A stretch of DNA of 64,000 nt from Simmondsia chinensis (taxonomy: Eukaryota; Streptophyta; Magnoliopsida; Caryophyllales; Simmondsiaceae), in assembly GCA_018398585.1 (NCBI GenBank), contig JAGTTD010000011.1, forward strand, positions 7,997,001 to 8,061,000, in the 5' to 3' direction. Under the pieces are notes generated by a model, which saw only the letters and a list, made by a program, of their open reading frames with translations, was not told where the DNA came from and made no database searches. Both the position numbers and the translations under genes were made by a program. Positions 47,554 through 60,490 of this stretch are shown piece after piece. Each line of letters opens with the position of its first letter. The first letter of the stretch is position 1.

Positions 47554-49598
47554 CGTTAGAAATGGTGTCCTAAAATCCCGATTTACTCTGTTAATATTAT
47601 TTTAATAAAGAATAAAATTAAAGTTTCAGTCATTTTCTTATTAAATTTGTGTAAGCGAGCATTTATACTACATGTTATTTTCTTTTTGGAAACATCCATG
47701 AGATGGGTGTAGTCCTCATACTATAATTTACATGTTTTTTCTAAGTGGTTTATGAGATTAACCCACAAACAGACTTGGAACAAGTGGTATAGATTGTTGT
47801 TTGAAAGACTCTTCGTCAAAGACAAGTTTGGACCACTTATATGCTAAGACTATAACATGACACTTTAGATGACTTATTTTGGTCATGTGGATGGTGATCC
47901 AAAAGTGTTAGGTTGGTGTGTTTAATAAGATTGACACACTGAGCTGTGGACCAAGTGGATTACTTGCTTCTAGACTACTATCGGAGATAAGTGATTCATG
48001 TTGTACTGTTTGAACGACAACTCTAAATCTTGAGAGTATTCTGGATTTGTGCATGGATCGTTAGTTACTTTGGTGTACTATAAGTAAGGTCTAAACGCAC
48101 GACTGAATTCCCACGTACACTGGGTAGCAGCGTGAAGTGTGACAAGGATCACTATATTTAATAGGGAATCTACATTCTCTTATGAGTTACAGATGTCCCT
48201 TTAATTGATTCATAAATATTTGAATAGTTCGGAATATTTGGCCAAAGTATTCCAAGTGTTTGACATTTGGAATTTATACTGTGAATATGTTCAAGTATAA
48301 ATGAATTATTCAGCGAGGGTCGAGTCAGTAATTAATGGAGAAGCTGTGAGACGGATAATGGTAGTAGTTATATTTATCCTTTGTCATGGATATCTAGTGG
48401 AAGGATTGTTGTCATCAATACAATCTGTTAAGGAAATATCAAATAAATGGTTTAAGTATGGAATGCAATGAGATTTATTTAGCGGAATTAAGTCTCATTA
48501 AATTGTAATTAAATTATTTTATGAGATGATTAATTTAACTTATTTGGAACTAGATTTAAATTGTTCTTGAGGTCCTTGCGCAAGCCTTTGTACTTATTGC
48601 CATCGAAAAATATTAAAGAATTCATAAGATGAATTATTTATACATGAGATAGGTAAATTTAATTTTGCCAAATATTATTCATGAGATGAATAAAAATTAA
48701 AAATTATAAAATAAAATAATTTTTTGAAAAATTAAAATTCATAAGATGAATTTTTGCATGTGAAAAACAAAGCAAAAAAAAAAAAAAAAAAACACAAAAT
48801 CGCGTTTAACAGCTAGCGATAAGTGTGCATTGGATTTCACGAACCAGCGCGTGACACGTGTTGCGCGCTAGGTCATCCACTGGTGATCCGTGTTTGCACG
48901 TGGTAGCCAATTACAGCTCGCCACGTGGCATCCGGTGAGAGGCGGCTGCAACCGAGACCAAAACGCCGCATTTTGGATGTTTTTTATGTGAAGAACTGTG
49001 TTTTGTTGTTATCCATGGCGCATCCCACATCGGTTTTCGGCTATTTTTTTGCTCCGGTATACTTCTGTAAATAGAGGTACCTATTCAGAGGTTTGGCAAT
49101 TCAATTAAACAAATTATTTAGTGTTTCTAGAAATTGTTTCGGAAGCCTAATTGGAGAGAAAAATTTTCGTTAAAATTTTTCTTTCCTCAGTTTAGTATTT
49201 TTTGGAGCCTACTCTTCGGGCAGCTCGAGGTCATTGCGTAGAAGATCGAGAGATCTCGATTTTGAAGATTATAATTATTTTCTGTTTTTCCTTATTTGGA
49301 GCAAATATAGGTATGTTTTCTTTCCTTCTTCTTTTAGTTTTCTTTTTTCTATTTATTTACAATATTTGTTATTATACCTGTTAAAATTTATGTATTGTTA
49401 TGAATGTATTAGAGTAAAAGGCCTGTATATCTAAATTAAATTAAGAATTTAGATATGTAGATTTAAATTATGAATCTAGATCTAGATTTAGAATTATGAA
49501 TTTTAAATCAACCATAGGTTTAGAATTATGAATTCTAAACCCCTTCCGCTGCGTAAATTTTATAAAATTAGGGAGAATTTTTGAAATTTGTCCCAACA
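47554..49598 (+). mobile_element. Long LTR (about 2.05 kb) with adjoining primer-site-like sequence
   Basis: It begins CGTTAGAAATGGTGTCC (TG mutated to CG) and ends TTTGTCCCAACA, followed at 49601-49612 by CGGTATTAGAGC, a two-base variant of the tRNA-Met site. CCCACATCGG and a TATA-like TGTAAATAGAGG near 49030-49077 suit an LTR promoter. No pol follows, so it is a remnant 5' LTR. Confidence 0.6.
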
Positions 49599-50050
49599 AC
49601 CGGTATTAGAGCAAAAGGATTTATAGAGATAACCCTATTCCCGGGAGCTCTCGCACGTGAGGTGTCACGAAGCGTGACTCTCCTACCTAGGGCTTAGGTA
49701 AGGAGAAGGGTCTCCTACTCTAAGTGCTCTAATAGTTGCCTTTTGTTGTGACCATAGTTGAGAATTGTGAACCCAACAATTCGCATCAGAGTTATTTTTT
49801 TCCAACAATAAGTTCAATGTAGGGATTCACACAAAATTGACGGGACTGAACAATGAAGGGATACATGACATGAAGCTTATTTGCCAATAGTTCTGTAATC
49901 TTTTGTAAAAGGTGTTCCGTCCTTCCTACAATGTCAAATTTGTGCAACTTACAAAGAACTTGGTTCCGTTAATGCAAAATATCAAGAACAAACCATAAAA
50001 AAAAAAAAAAAAAAATATCGCTTGTGCATCGCATGGGAAAAAAACCTAGT
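49599..50050 (+). other. Remnant of the internal leader after the long LTR
   Basis: GC-richer leader-like sequence to about 49800, containing a second primer-site-like CGCATCAGAG after CCCAACAATT (49771-49790). AT-rich sequence with an A run follows near 49995. Confidence 0.4.
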
Positions 50051-50265
50051 TGAGTATAATAGAGAATTGAAAGAATTGTTTGTATTTTATTTTCGATAAT
50101 AACATTGATATAAGGGATTATATACTTGAGTACAACAAATGAAAATAAAGCAAGAGAATAATTTTAGGATGAAGATATGATATTGGGAGGATCAAAGGCG
50201 TGATTTTAGGATCAATCTTCCTAAAATACTACAAGAAATATTACAATCTTTTTATGATTCTAACA
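50051..50265 (-). mobile_element. Short 3' LTR (about 215 bp) of the minus-strand copia element
   Basis: It starts TGTTAGAATC after GCTTGAGGGATG, a characteristic polypurine-LTR junction of copia elements. The far end is uncertain (TG...CA fits 50051). Confidence 0.65.
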
Positions 50266-50399
50266 CATCCCTCAAGCTTAAGGTGGTGGTTTGCAATCGA
50301 TCTTGAGCTTGGACAGCAAATCATAAAAGCGTCCCGACAAGTGAGCCTTTGTGAAAATATATGCTACTTGTTCAAATGTGGAAACACAGATGAGTCGAA

Positions 50400-51770
50400 G
50401 ATCATTCTATAGGACATGTTGTTGAATGAAGTGACAATCTACTTCGATGTGCTTGGTTCTTCCATGAAAGACATCATTGTGAGCAATTTGGATGACACTA
50501 CAATTATCACAATGAAGGGGAGTCGAAGAATGTTGAGGGACTCCCATGTCCTCTAATAGCCACTGCACCTAAATAAGTTCTAAAGTAGCATCTGTAAGCG
50601 GATGATATGCTACTTTAGTGTTAGAGTGGGAAACAACTGTTTCCTTTTTACTACGCTAAGAAATTAGGGAATTGCCAGGAAAGAGACAATAACCAGTGAT
50701 AGAACGTCAATAAGTGGGATCACCAGCCCAATCAAAATCAAAATAAGCTTGCAATTCAAGTGGTGAGTGAAAAGGAAAATAGAGTCCGTGAAACATAGGC
50801 CCCTTCGCATGACGAAGTATGCGCACTACAACAACATAGTGAGTTGTTCAAGATGTAGACATAAACTGACTTACACTATGAACGACATAATATATGTCTA
50901 GACGTGTGACAGTGATTTAAATAAGACTTCCTACAAGTTGTCGGTAGAGAGAAGGATCCTTGAGACCCACTCGAACAAGAAATCAGTAGCATATTTAGCC
51001 TAGTGAGACAATAGCCATAGGGATCTGAAGAGAAATCTAAGCCCCAGAAACAGCTAAGTTGACTGAGATCCTTTATTTCAAAGGAAGGATTTCAACTCTC
51101 CAATTCCATCCAAATCATCCCTTGTAATGATCATATTGTCAACTTAAAGAAGCAAAACAATGACCACCCTTATCAGTGCAATAGATAAATAGTGCATGGT
51201 CATAATGACTAAAAAAAAAAAACAAACCAAAAGACTAACGGTAGAGCTAAATTTGGAAAACCAAGCTCTTGGAGCTTGTTTAATCCATACAATGCATGAA
51301 GAAGATGGCATACCTTATTGGGTGGATGATTGTAAACTAGTGGAGGTTGGATATAAACTTCCTCCATGAGATCACTATGAAGAAAGGCGTTCTTAACATC
51401 TATCTGAAATAACCCCATTTTTTACTAGCAGCAACAACAAGTAAGCTTTGATCAGAAGTGAGACGAGGTATTAGAGCAAATGTCTCCTCGTAGTCAATCC
51501 CATGCTCTTGAGTAATGCTTTTTACAACAAAACAAGCCTTGTAACTTTCAACCTCACCATTAGAATGAGTTTTGATTTTGTAAACATATTTGTACCCTAT
51601 TACATATTACATATTTCCTAGTTGGTAGATCAACTAAATCCCAATTGTGTGCCTTCTCTAAAGCATGCGATTCCTTCTTCATGGCTTGTTGCCCCAAGGG
51701 ATTCCAACTTGCCTCTCGATATGTTGAAGGCTCATAAAGAGATGCAACTGTAGAATATATAATAATCATT
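50400..51770 (-). pseudogene. Copia RT and RNase H, minus strand
   Basis: RNase H traces read VIQIAHNDVFHGRTKHIEVD near 50440-50510. RT traces include FQIDVKNAFLHSDLMEEVYI (51410-51350), VCHLLHALYGLNKLQ, and the RT start SHALEKAHNWDLVDLP near 51650. Interrupted by stops. Confidence 0.85.
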
Positions 51771-52174
51771 AAGGTAACTATGTGGTTGACTTAGTCTTCT
51801 AGAACGTCGTAATGGTGAGTCAGAAGGGGTCCCGAAGAGGAATTAATATCGTGAGTACTATCTGAGGATGATGTAGATAAATCGGCATGGGAATTTTCAG
51901 TAGATGTCTCCTAACATGAAGATTCAACTGATGACATAGATGCATGTATATTAGAATTATCCCTAATAGGCTCCACGGATGAGGGGGAAAAAAAAAAAAT
52001 TTGTAGAATTGTCACTAACTCTTTCGCACTCATATAGATCAATGAATGAATTCGTAAAGTATGGTGTCATAGGTCCATACAATTGAAATGTGCAAAAAGA
52101 CAGAACATTTTATGCTCCTAGAAGACAACCTCCTGTGAAATTTAGAGACAATTAGAGATGGGATCCCAACATCA

Positions 52175-52900
52175 TTAGCCTTTATGCTCAATCTCATACC
52201 TAAGAAAGGAACGAAATCGACCTTGTGGCTCTAACTTGGTGTATTCATGAGGTTGCACAAGAACAAAACAAGCATAATAAAAAACATGAAGAAAACCATA
52301 GTCAAGAAGGGTACCATACAACTGCTCATATGGAGATGTATTTTTGATCACAAAAGAGGGAATGCAGTTTATGTTGTAAACCACAGTAAGAGCAGCTTCT
52401 CCCCAAAATGCTTTTGGACAAGAGGCACATATAAGTAGTGCCTGGATAGTGTTTAAAATATGACCGGTACTTTCTTTTGGCGCATCCATAATGCTGTAAG
52501 AGCAGTACCATTTTGGGAAAGAAAATTCAAAAAATTCTTCTCCCTATATTCCATGGGATTACCTAACTTAAAAGTCTTAATCTTGCACATAAGAATTGTG
52601 TATGTACCAGAGCAACAAAATTATATCAAGTTTGTTGTAATTCAGATCGACTTTTAAGAAGGTAAATCCAACATATCGTGAGTAATCATCAACAAAAATT
52701 ACAAAATATTGAGATTAGCTCATGTTGGTAGTAGGTGAAGGGTCGGAATATCAGAATATACAAGATCAAATGGTGTAGCAGAAATATAAACCTTGTTATT
52801 GAATGGCAAAGCATGATGCTTGGTAAGTTGACAAGAAATATAATTAATATTGTATGGTTTGACATTACCCAAAACACCATTAGATATCAATGGACATAAA
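52175..52900 (-). pseudogene. Copia integrase, minus strand
   Basis: The C-terminal part (52489-52175) reads CASCPKAFWGEAALTVVYNI, NTSPYEQLYG and YTKLEPQGRF. The core start ATPFDLVYSDIPTLH lies near 52770-52720. Stops are present. Confidence 0.85.
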
Positions 52901-53199
52901 CTAGAAGAAATACATCTGAAATGCCAAATTTCCTGAGACTTTGTAACTGCTGCCCACCGACTTTGGAAATTGAATGGAATTTTTAAAGAAACAGCTTCGA
53001 ATAGGCGATCAGCTTTACTCCTTGTCCCTCGTATTTATCCACTCTGCGGATCCTGCACATGACAACCACGACTTGAAAAACACACCTCCAAATCAAGTTC
53101 ACACAATTGGTCCATAGGGATAAGATTTAATGCAAGTATGGAACAAAAAAAACATCAGGGAGTGATAAGTTGACAATTGATACATCCCTCGTATGAGTG

Positions 53200-54669
53200 T
53201 GATGCGTTTTTCTACGTCTATCAAAATTTAATACAGACCCTATCCACTAAACACATCTAAATTGAAGTTACAGTGAGAGGGTGTCGAACCATAGGGACTA
53301 AGAGTGCGTAAATTTATTCTATGACCTAAATTGATTTGAGGAGAGTATGAAATTTTGTGTCAATTAATCTAAAGAAACGAAAGTTAAACTAAGGTATTCT
53401 ACTTCTAAGCGGAAAAGTGTATTAAATTGGAACCTAGGGTTTAAAATCCATCATTAGCCAATTATTTTTGCATTAACTTTTAAATTGGGATTATTGGTTT
53501 TCACAAGGGTAGTGGTTTAGGATACAAGCTTCAACCTACTAAGGAAATGTTGTTAGTATCACATATTGACCCTATCTAACTAAAGCATAAGGAAAATAGG
53601 CTCTATCTAACGTACTCTTAATTATTACTTATTGACCCTATTTAACTAAAGCATAGAAAAAATAGGCTTTAATTAACAATTCGGTTAATACTATTGCTTG
53701 ATTAATTAATCGTAAGGCTACAAGCGCAAAGATTTAATTTATAATTATCAACATCAACGATTAAAGGTTACAAACTTAATACTCATCTCAATCGAAGAAA
53801 CAATTAAAGCATAATACTTCAAAGTATTTCTCATAATTAAGCAATTCATGTAACAAATAAATTACTCCAAAATTAAAAGTAATACAAAAGTAAAAAAGCT
53901 AAGACTTTATCTTACCTCAGAGAGCAAGTTAACTCTCCATCAAGGATGAACCGGTGAAGAAGGGGATGTTTGAACTCATGTTGATCTTCACGCTAATTTC
54001 ACTCCCGTCCCAATTTAATGAAAAATAAAGAAAAAGAAAAATAAACTAAGAGGAGAGGGAGAATTAGATGCAGGGAGAGAGGCGGTGCCCCTAGAACCCA
54101 AAAAATGCAAAAACAAGAGAATTGAAGTCTCCTCTTCCATGATCGTCCCCTTCCTCTTATACTTGACCAAAAACCTAGCAAATTGGGCTGTGCTAATGCT
54201 GCGGCGATGGGTTGAGGTAGGTGACCTGTGCCGGTGATGAGCTGCGGGTCGGTGGCTGACGGGCCTGATGGTGAGCTGGGTTAAGGACTATGACGATGGC
54301 TTGGAGAAGACAGGCCTGTGCGTGTGTTGGGCTGGAGGTTGATGTGGTGAAATCGGGCCATGAGTTGATGTGTTGATAACGGTGATGATGACAGGGGTGT
54401 TGGGCCAGTGATGATTGGGCCTAGTCGGCTGGTCAGAGCGAGTTGGGTTGGGCTTGGCTTTTATTATCTCGTTCCGATCTCCAATCGACTTGATTTAATT
54501 GTTTATGCATTGAATTTGTCTTATTTGTACTAAATTTGACAATTTTTAGAACTTTAATCTTCGAACCTATTAAACATAAAAATTGTCAAAATAAATATAT
54601 AAGTATAATTAAACAAGTGAAAAATGACTAAAATAACAAATAAAAGACGTGTAAATATGAAACACATCA
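53200..54669 (-). mobile_element. Solo LTR (1470 bp), target duplication GAGTG
   Basis: Plus-strand ends are TGATGCG and ACACATCA, with GAGTG at 53195-53199 and 54670-54674. The minus-strand start TGATGTGTTTCATATTTACA matches the solo LTR at 41719. It interrupts the minus-strand copia element between integrase and gag. Confidence 0.9.
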
Positions 54670-54974
54670 GAGTGAGATGCATTTTTGAACTATCAGCGGT
54701 ACAAATAACAGAAGTGCAGGTTGAATTAGGTATGTTTACAATTGCAGTAGAATTAGATGTCATGTGATTACAACACTCAGGATTAAAGAACCAAGGGGAT
54801 TATGTACCTAATGTTCTAGATAAAACTGATGTAGATGAGTGATTGGCAATCCGATTAAGAAAGGTCTGCAGAATCACTTAGAGATATGGATGCGAGTGCT
54901 TGATCAGTGAAGACAAGGGAAGTTTGTGAATAAGGTCTGAATTGTTTGCCTTGGTTTTTATTTTGCTTAGCTTG

Positions 54975-55035
54975 TAGTTTTCGGCACCCTGAGATACTGT
55001 GTCTAGAACGTTTACAACAATTGCAGGTTTTGTCA
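54975..55035 (-). pseudogene. Copia gag zinc knuckle, minus strand
   Basis: The minus strand encodes CNCCKRSRHSISGCRKLQAK, a CX2CX4HX4C nucleic-acid-binding knuckle. Confidence 0.8.
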
Positions 55036-55374
55036 GATCAAGGAGCTTGCGGTATATATTGCAGCATCATTAGAATTTACCCAAGCAAGTTCATATAAAG
55101 ATAATTGATCCCAAACCACTTTTTTATATCAGCTAAAAATCATTAATGGAATGCCCAGGTGATTGCTTCATGATGCGAAGTGTCTCGCACAATTGATATT
55201 GATTAGCTAGATCTGTTTGTAACTAAAAACAGCATAAAATGGAAAACGCCCACTTCTATAAGACGCCCGCTATTTGCCCACTTCTACTTTACGTTAGTAA
55301 TTCGCCTACTTCTACTATAACTCCATAGTTTGCCCACTTGTATAAGACACTCCTTGTAAAAAAATGCCTACTAG

Positions 55375-55610
55375 TTGGTCATCTTATATAAAATGCCCAC
55401 TTACAGAAAGCACACTCATAAAACACCCACTTACAGAAACACGCTTATAAAACGCCCACTTACAAATGCACGCTTATTAAAAACCCACTTACAAAAGCAT
55501 GCTTATAAAATGCTCACTTAAAGAAACTGGCTTATAAAACGTCCGCTCACAGAAACATGCTTATAAAATGCCCACTTACAAAAGCATGCTTATAAGACGC
55601 CTAGTACTAC
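55375..55610 (+). repeat. 29-30-bp minisatellite, about eight units
   Basis: Units of the type CCCACTTACAGAAACACGCT then TATAAAACG recur with substitutions. Weaker, shorter relatives extend left to about 55245 (CGCCCACTTCTATAAGACG). It lies between the two gag pieces of the copia relic. Confidence 0.9.
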
Positions 55611-55789
55611 ATTAGTGGATAGGGTCAAACATGTACATCTTACCAAAAAGCAAAACCACACTTGTTACATTTTCTTACATTTTAAGAAACCTAATTCACA
55701 AACACCTTTCAATATAAAAAAAGATACCCAGGGATGAGAAAAGGGAGGCGAGTAAGAAAAAATAACACTAAGGAAAAATGGATCTTAAT

Positions 55790-56140
55790 AATTCTTCCAT
55801 AAAGCTTGAGTTTGGCTTATCCTAACCTACCTACTAAACACATCACAAACAAGATTAATTGTAGAATACTTCTTGGATAAAAGACCCCAAGCCTCTTTAG
55901 TGGTTTCAAGTTGACCGAATTGAAATTTAATCGATGGAACACTAGTATTCCCAATAAATGTCAGGGTTTGATGATTTTTAATGTCCCATTCTTCTAATCG
56001 TTCATGAAAATTAGTGCTCTCTCCATCCTTACATTTAATTGGTTTAGGAATATCATTGGTAGCATAAAAGTTTGAAATAAACTAGATATTTCTTGAGACC
56101 AAGCCACATAATTGGAACCATACAAGATGGCCTAATAGGT
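55790..56140 (-). pseudogene. Copia gag N-terminal half, minus strand
   Basis: LYGSNYVAWSQEI, then ERLEEWDIKNHQTLTFIGN, PSIKFQFGQLETTKEAWGLL and SKKYST match the UBN2-type gag of copia elements. A stop and a frameshift interrupt it. Confidence 0.85.
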
Positions 56141-56170
56141 TGGGCAACTTCAAATTTATCCTTTGGAAAC

Positions 56171-56574
56171 AAAACAGCCAAAAATTAAAAAATTAGTGAA
56201 TTGGAGGGAACACACCTCAAATGTAATGAGCAAAACCTACTGCTAGGAATTAGAAGAAGACCAAAATCCAAATGGTGAAGACCCAAAATTACAGATGAGT
56301 CAAATTGAAATCCGGTACAAACCCGGCTAATAAATTGCAGAATTGCGGTATACTGGAATGGCAACTATAGTCCTCTCAGCGTCAATTAAGTGGAACCTCT
56401 TGACCAGGTCAAGCCAACATGGTCAAGGATAGAAAATGATTTCCAAAGGCTACTCCAAACCAATGGAGGAGTCTAAAGCTTAAGAGGCTAAATGTAGAGA
56501 CCAGACTTAGGACCAGGACCTGCAGATTAATAAGGGTCCTGAGAAGGAGACTGATCAGATGCTCCACATCCAGT
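56171..56574. other. Boundary between copia and gypsy relics
   Basis: No LTR matching 50051-50265 was found here. Nothing else recognised. Confidence 0.5.
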
Positions 56575-57190
56575 TTGGGTCACTTGCCGAACAAGTTGAT
56601 GTCAGAATTGCATTGCTTCTTCCTTTGGAGTTTCATGGCAACTGATGCTCAGGATAGCCTCGAAGAAGATGTGGAGGCAGTAGATAAGGTTCCCCAAGTG
56701 GCAGCTCCAGAAGGTACTACTAATCCTTTATCTTTTAAAGTCAAGTCTCCAACATCCAGATTAACTGATGACCATCTTGACATAATGAAGGTGATGCTTG
56801 ATGGACCTACTATAGCCTACAAACACATTAAGCCCCTATACATCAACACCAAGTTTAATGGTATTTTGGTGAATCGAGTCTTAGTGGATATTAACGCTTC
56901 CATCAATATCTTGCCTTCACACATGTTAGGAGTTATAAGCAAGTCTCGAGATGATGTAATAACTTCTGATAGGGCAATATGTGGCCTTTCTGAGGCCCCT
57001 ACCAAGTCTAAAGAGGTCATTTCGATTGAGTTAACTATTGGCACCCTGATTAAGCTAACAGCTTTCTTTGTGGTGGATACTTCTTCAAGTTATAATGTGT
57101 TACTTGGGGAAGATTGGATGCATGTCAACTATTGTATCCCATCTTCACTTCACCAGTTATTAATTTTTTAGAACCATGACAAATATGAGA
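56575..57190 (+). pseudogene. Ty3/gypsy protease region
   Basis: The open frame (198 codons) includes HIKPLYINTKFNGILVNRVL, then VDINASINILP, where the retropepsin motif DxGA/S reads DINAS (Gly lost), and SYNVLLGEDWMHVNYCIPSS. The layout is that of Tat/Athila-type gypsy pol. The 5' gag is absent. Confidence 0.8.
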
Positions 57191-58930
57191 TTGTTATGGC
57201 AGATGACAGGCCATTCATGGCATGCTCCAATTTTGTTGAGGCCAAATTCTATGAAGACGGTGCGGGGCCACTAGCAATGAGAAGGACCAGTCATCATGAA
57301 GCCCAACAAGAAGACATAATAGACAGCCTTGAGAGCCCACTCATCGAGGCTGAATTTAATCAAACTGAGGTGGTGTTAGATGGCTTTGACTTTAGGGGAT
57401 GTATGAGAGCCCTCCTTGGCCTCCTAGGTGCACATGGTGCCTCATGAAAGCAAAGTATTCCTAGTAAAGGCCCAGAGGGCCGTTTGCTTAGCTATTGCAA
57501 AGCTAATGGCTTGGCGTGCTGAAGATTAGCTATGGGCTGAACAACCATCTACCTCTCGGAAGTGGCTTCGAGGTCCAAATGTTACATGACAAAGAGCTCG
57601 AGTTGTCAGACTTGAGAATAGAACTAGCCAAAATGGAGAACTTAAGAGCTGAGGTCCAAGGCCCTCTCTTTGAAGTCAACTTGTGTTCAAAAGAAAACCT
57701 AAGACCCAATATGTGAGTGCTTTGCTTTTTGATGAACCGAGGAGGCAATATGTAGGCTTACGTCTAAGTTCAAGGATTGCTTTGCTTGGGATCATCTTGA
57801 GATGCTTGGCTTAGAGATAAAGGTGATTGAGCACAGACTACTCACTAAGTCAGACTCTTGGCCCATTTTCCAGGCCTAGAGAAGGATGTCCTAAGGAGTC
57901 ATAAATTTGGTTTAAGAGGAAGTTGAGAGACTCTTGAAAGCCAAGTTCATCAAGGCAGCTAGGCAAGTGGAACGACTTGCTAACGTTGTTCCCGTTATTA
58001 AAACGAATGGCAAAATCAGAGTCTATATTGGCTTTAAAGATCTGAATGCAACAACACCGAAGGATGAATAACCTATGCCGTTGTTGATGTTCTCACCGAT
58101 TCAGCCTCGAGGCATGAGGTGTTGTCTTTTATGGATGCCTATTGTGGGTATTACCAAGTAATGATAGCCTTGGAGGATACCCGCAAGACTGCATTTAAAT
58201 GTCTAGGGTCAATAGGGACCTCGAATGGGTGGCCATTCCATTTGGTTTAAAGAATGCTAGTGCTACCTATCAAATAGCTATGAACATGATTTTTCATGAT
58301 CTCATTGGCAAGACCATTGAAGTCTATATAGACGACATTATGGTCAAATCATAAACCCAAGGTGAGCATTTGGAAGATTTGAGAAGTGCATTCTTACGAA
58401 TGTGGAGCCACAATCTCAAGATGAACCACCTGAAGTGTGCTTACGGGGTACGAGTTGGAAATTTCGTAGGCTTCCTTATGCACCAGAGGGGGATTGAGGT
58501 TGACATGAATAAGTCTAACACCCTTCAAGAAGGTAAACCACACTCAAGCAAGAAGGAAATTCAATGTTTCTTGGGGCATGTCAATTTTCTAAGACGTTTT
58601 ATTTCAAATGTTGTAGGAAAAGCCAACGTCTTCTCACAATTGCTTGAGAAAGGCTTTAAGTGGAAGAAGCCACACCAAGTAGCCTTTGAGGGCATCAAAG
58701 ATTATTGGATTAGGCCACCGATGTTGATTCCACCAAAGCATGGGAAAATATTGAAGATTTACTTCTTTGCCTCTACTGAGTCAATAGGCTATTTTCTTGT
58801 ACAAGACAATGAGCAAGGGTTTGAATAGGTTATAGTCTACCTTAGCCCTTGCCTAAATGAGTGTGAAATAAAATATACTTACATTGAGAAATTGTGTGTA
58901 TCATTATGCTATGTATTTGTAGAGTTGTAA
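57191..58930 (+). pseudogene. Ty3/gypsy RT and RNase H start
   Basis: In broken frames: HRLLTKSDSWPIFQ, EEVERLLKAKFIKAARQVE, NVVPVIKTNGKIRVYIGFKD (57990-58040), VAIPFGLKNASATYQ-type sequence near 58230 and IEVYIDDIMVKS (58315-58350) with catalytic YIDD kept. Then an open part 58370-58828 has CAYGVRVGNFVGFLMHQRGI, FLGHVNFLRRFISN and the RNase H start IYFFASTESIGYFLVQ. The rest is missing. Confidence 0.85.
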
Positions 58931-60480
58931 CATTACTTTCTTGTGTTCACTATTTACGTGGTTGCTCAAACATATGTGTTTGCTATATTTGTTTTTTATT
59001 AATGTGACGTGGTCGCTGTAAATACAAATCTGAACAAATGTGCAAAAGGGACTCACCGCAACTAAAGAGTGAGTCCAAATTTGGACAGCACGTTTTTGAC
59101 CTCAACCACTCATCGTTTTCGAAGAAAAGGAGGTGATATTTTAGTATATCCAACTTCGGTTAATACGTTCGACTTATGCACTAATTAAGGGGACTTTTAT
59201 ATTTTTATGGATTTTTTGATATATAATATGACAGAAAATTAAAGGATGTAGACCTAATTTAAGTGGCAGTTATAGTGATGGAGCAAGGCCTACATACGCC
59301 TTTTCTTGTACACTTAAAATTCAGGAATTGGGGTGGAGAAAATCTCAAGAGCTCAGCAGTCCACTTGTAAGCCCAAGTCAATAAGATTTTTAGGCTTGAC
59401 ACCCTTGACTTATAATAACTCGAATGAGTTAGAGTCTGACAAGATTTAGATGGAGCAAACTGTATTTGGGTCACTGAATGAGGACCAACACAATCAAGAT
59501 CGAGCCTTGGCCGTCAAAGCCCTTAAGTAATGGCACAAACCTAAGTTCATCTGACTTACTAAGCTGTGACAGTAGTATTAAGACCAACACAATCAAGGTC
59601 AAGCCTTGGCCGTCAAAGCCTTAAACTAAAGCCTCTTAACTTGTCGATTTTAGGAATAAATTAAAACAAAAAGTCCATACCCGAAGCTCGATGCACTGTA
59701 TCACTAAAGAAGCAAGTACAACAAGATCTACGCTATGCTAAGTTAAGTTAAGTTACTTCACTCATAGGTAAAAGGCACAAGTGTGCTGTAAAGTAAACTT
59801 GAAGAAGTTTTGTATGAGTGGTATTAGACTCCTTACAACTACAATAGTGTCTCTTATTTATAGAAAAACTGAATAATGGCTCCCCCTATTTCCTTGGCAT
59901 TTTCTTCCCCTGTAGGCCATCAAGCTTCTTTAGCAGGTGGATGATCAGTGAACATGCCCCTAATTTGGTGTGCTCAAGAATATTTCTTGAAGCCCACGTT
60001 CGCTTTTTCAGCTAGAGTCTCTTCCAAATGCTCCATGTTCTCTTGGATAAGCTTGCATCCCACACATCTGAAATTGTGCTTCAAGTAATTGTCCCGAGCT
60101 CGAAAAGCACCGGTCTTGTGGCCTTCTTGGAAGTCCCTTGAGCTCGAGCTCTTTTTACCCTTAACCATCTCAAGCCTCGAGTGGTTGATAACCTGTTAGG
60201 GTGTTAACCTTTCCAAGCAGTTGAGCTCGAGATGTCATTATGTCGGCACCTAAAGGCTTGACTACCCTCGAGGAGGACCTCACGCGATAAGCACGTAGCA
60301 CTTTTCCCAAAATGGCATTGTCCTAACCCTCTCGAATTTAGGGTGTAAAAAAATGCTCCCTTTTTAGCCATTGGTAATTCAAATTTACAATGAGTAAAAA
60401 AAATCTACTTAATTTGACCCTCAAAGGCTACAAGGAGCTGGAGAGAACACTGTTTGACGTCTGACCTTCATTCCTGCGTT
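58931..60480. other. Intergenic sequence with a short duplicated segment
   Basis: ACCAACACAATCAAGxTC followed by CCTTGGCCGTCAAAGCC occurs at 59482-59524 and 59582-59622. GAGCTCGAG words recur near 60090-60230. A 64-codon minus-strand frame at 59974-60168 with CVGCKLIQENMEHLEETL is unrecognised. It may be part of the LTR or promoter of the following relic. Confidence 0.5.
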
Positions 60481-60482
60481 TC

Positions 60483-60490
60483 TATAAATA
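60483..60490 (+). promoter_or_regulatory. TATA box ahead of the PMD relic
   Basis: TATAAATA lies about 150 bases upstream of the candidate ATG at 60642, with a pyrimidine-rich leader between. Confidence 0.55.

Larger units (their letters stand above)
50051..56170 (-). mobile_element. Degenerate Ty1/copia retrotransposon, minus strand
   Basis: On the minus strand: gag (56140-55790 and zinc knuckle 55035-54975), integrase (52900-52175), RT (51770-50680), RNase H (50560-50400), purine tract AGCTTGAGGGATG and a 3' LTR start TGTTAGAATC at 50265. The other LTR was not found. It hosts a solo LTR and a minisatellite. Confidence 0.85.

Noticed and set aside
49202..49434. Short hydrophobic frames
   Set aside because: Lie in a long LTR with AT-rich sequence; no start context or similarity.
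59974..60168. 64-codon minus-strand frame with two Cys
   Set aside because: No recognised family; in a repeat-rich spacer, so not called as a gene.
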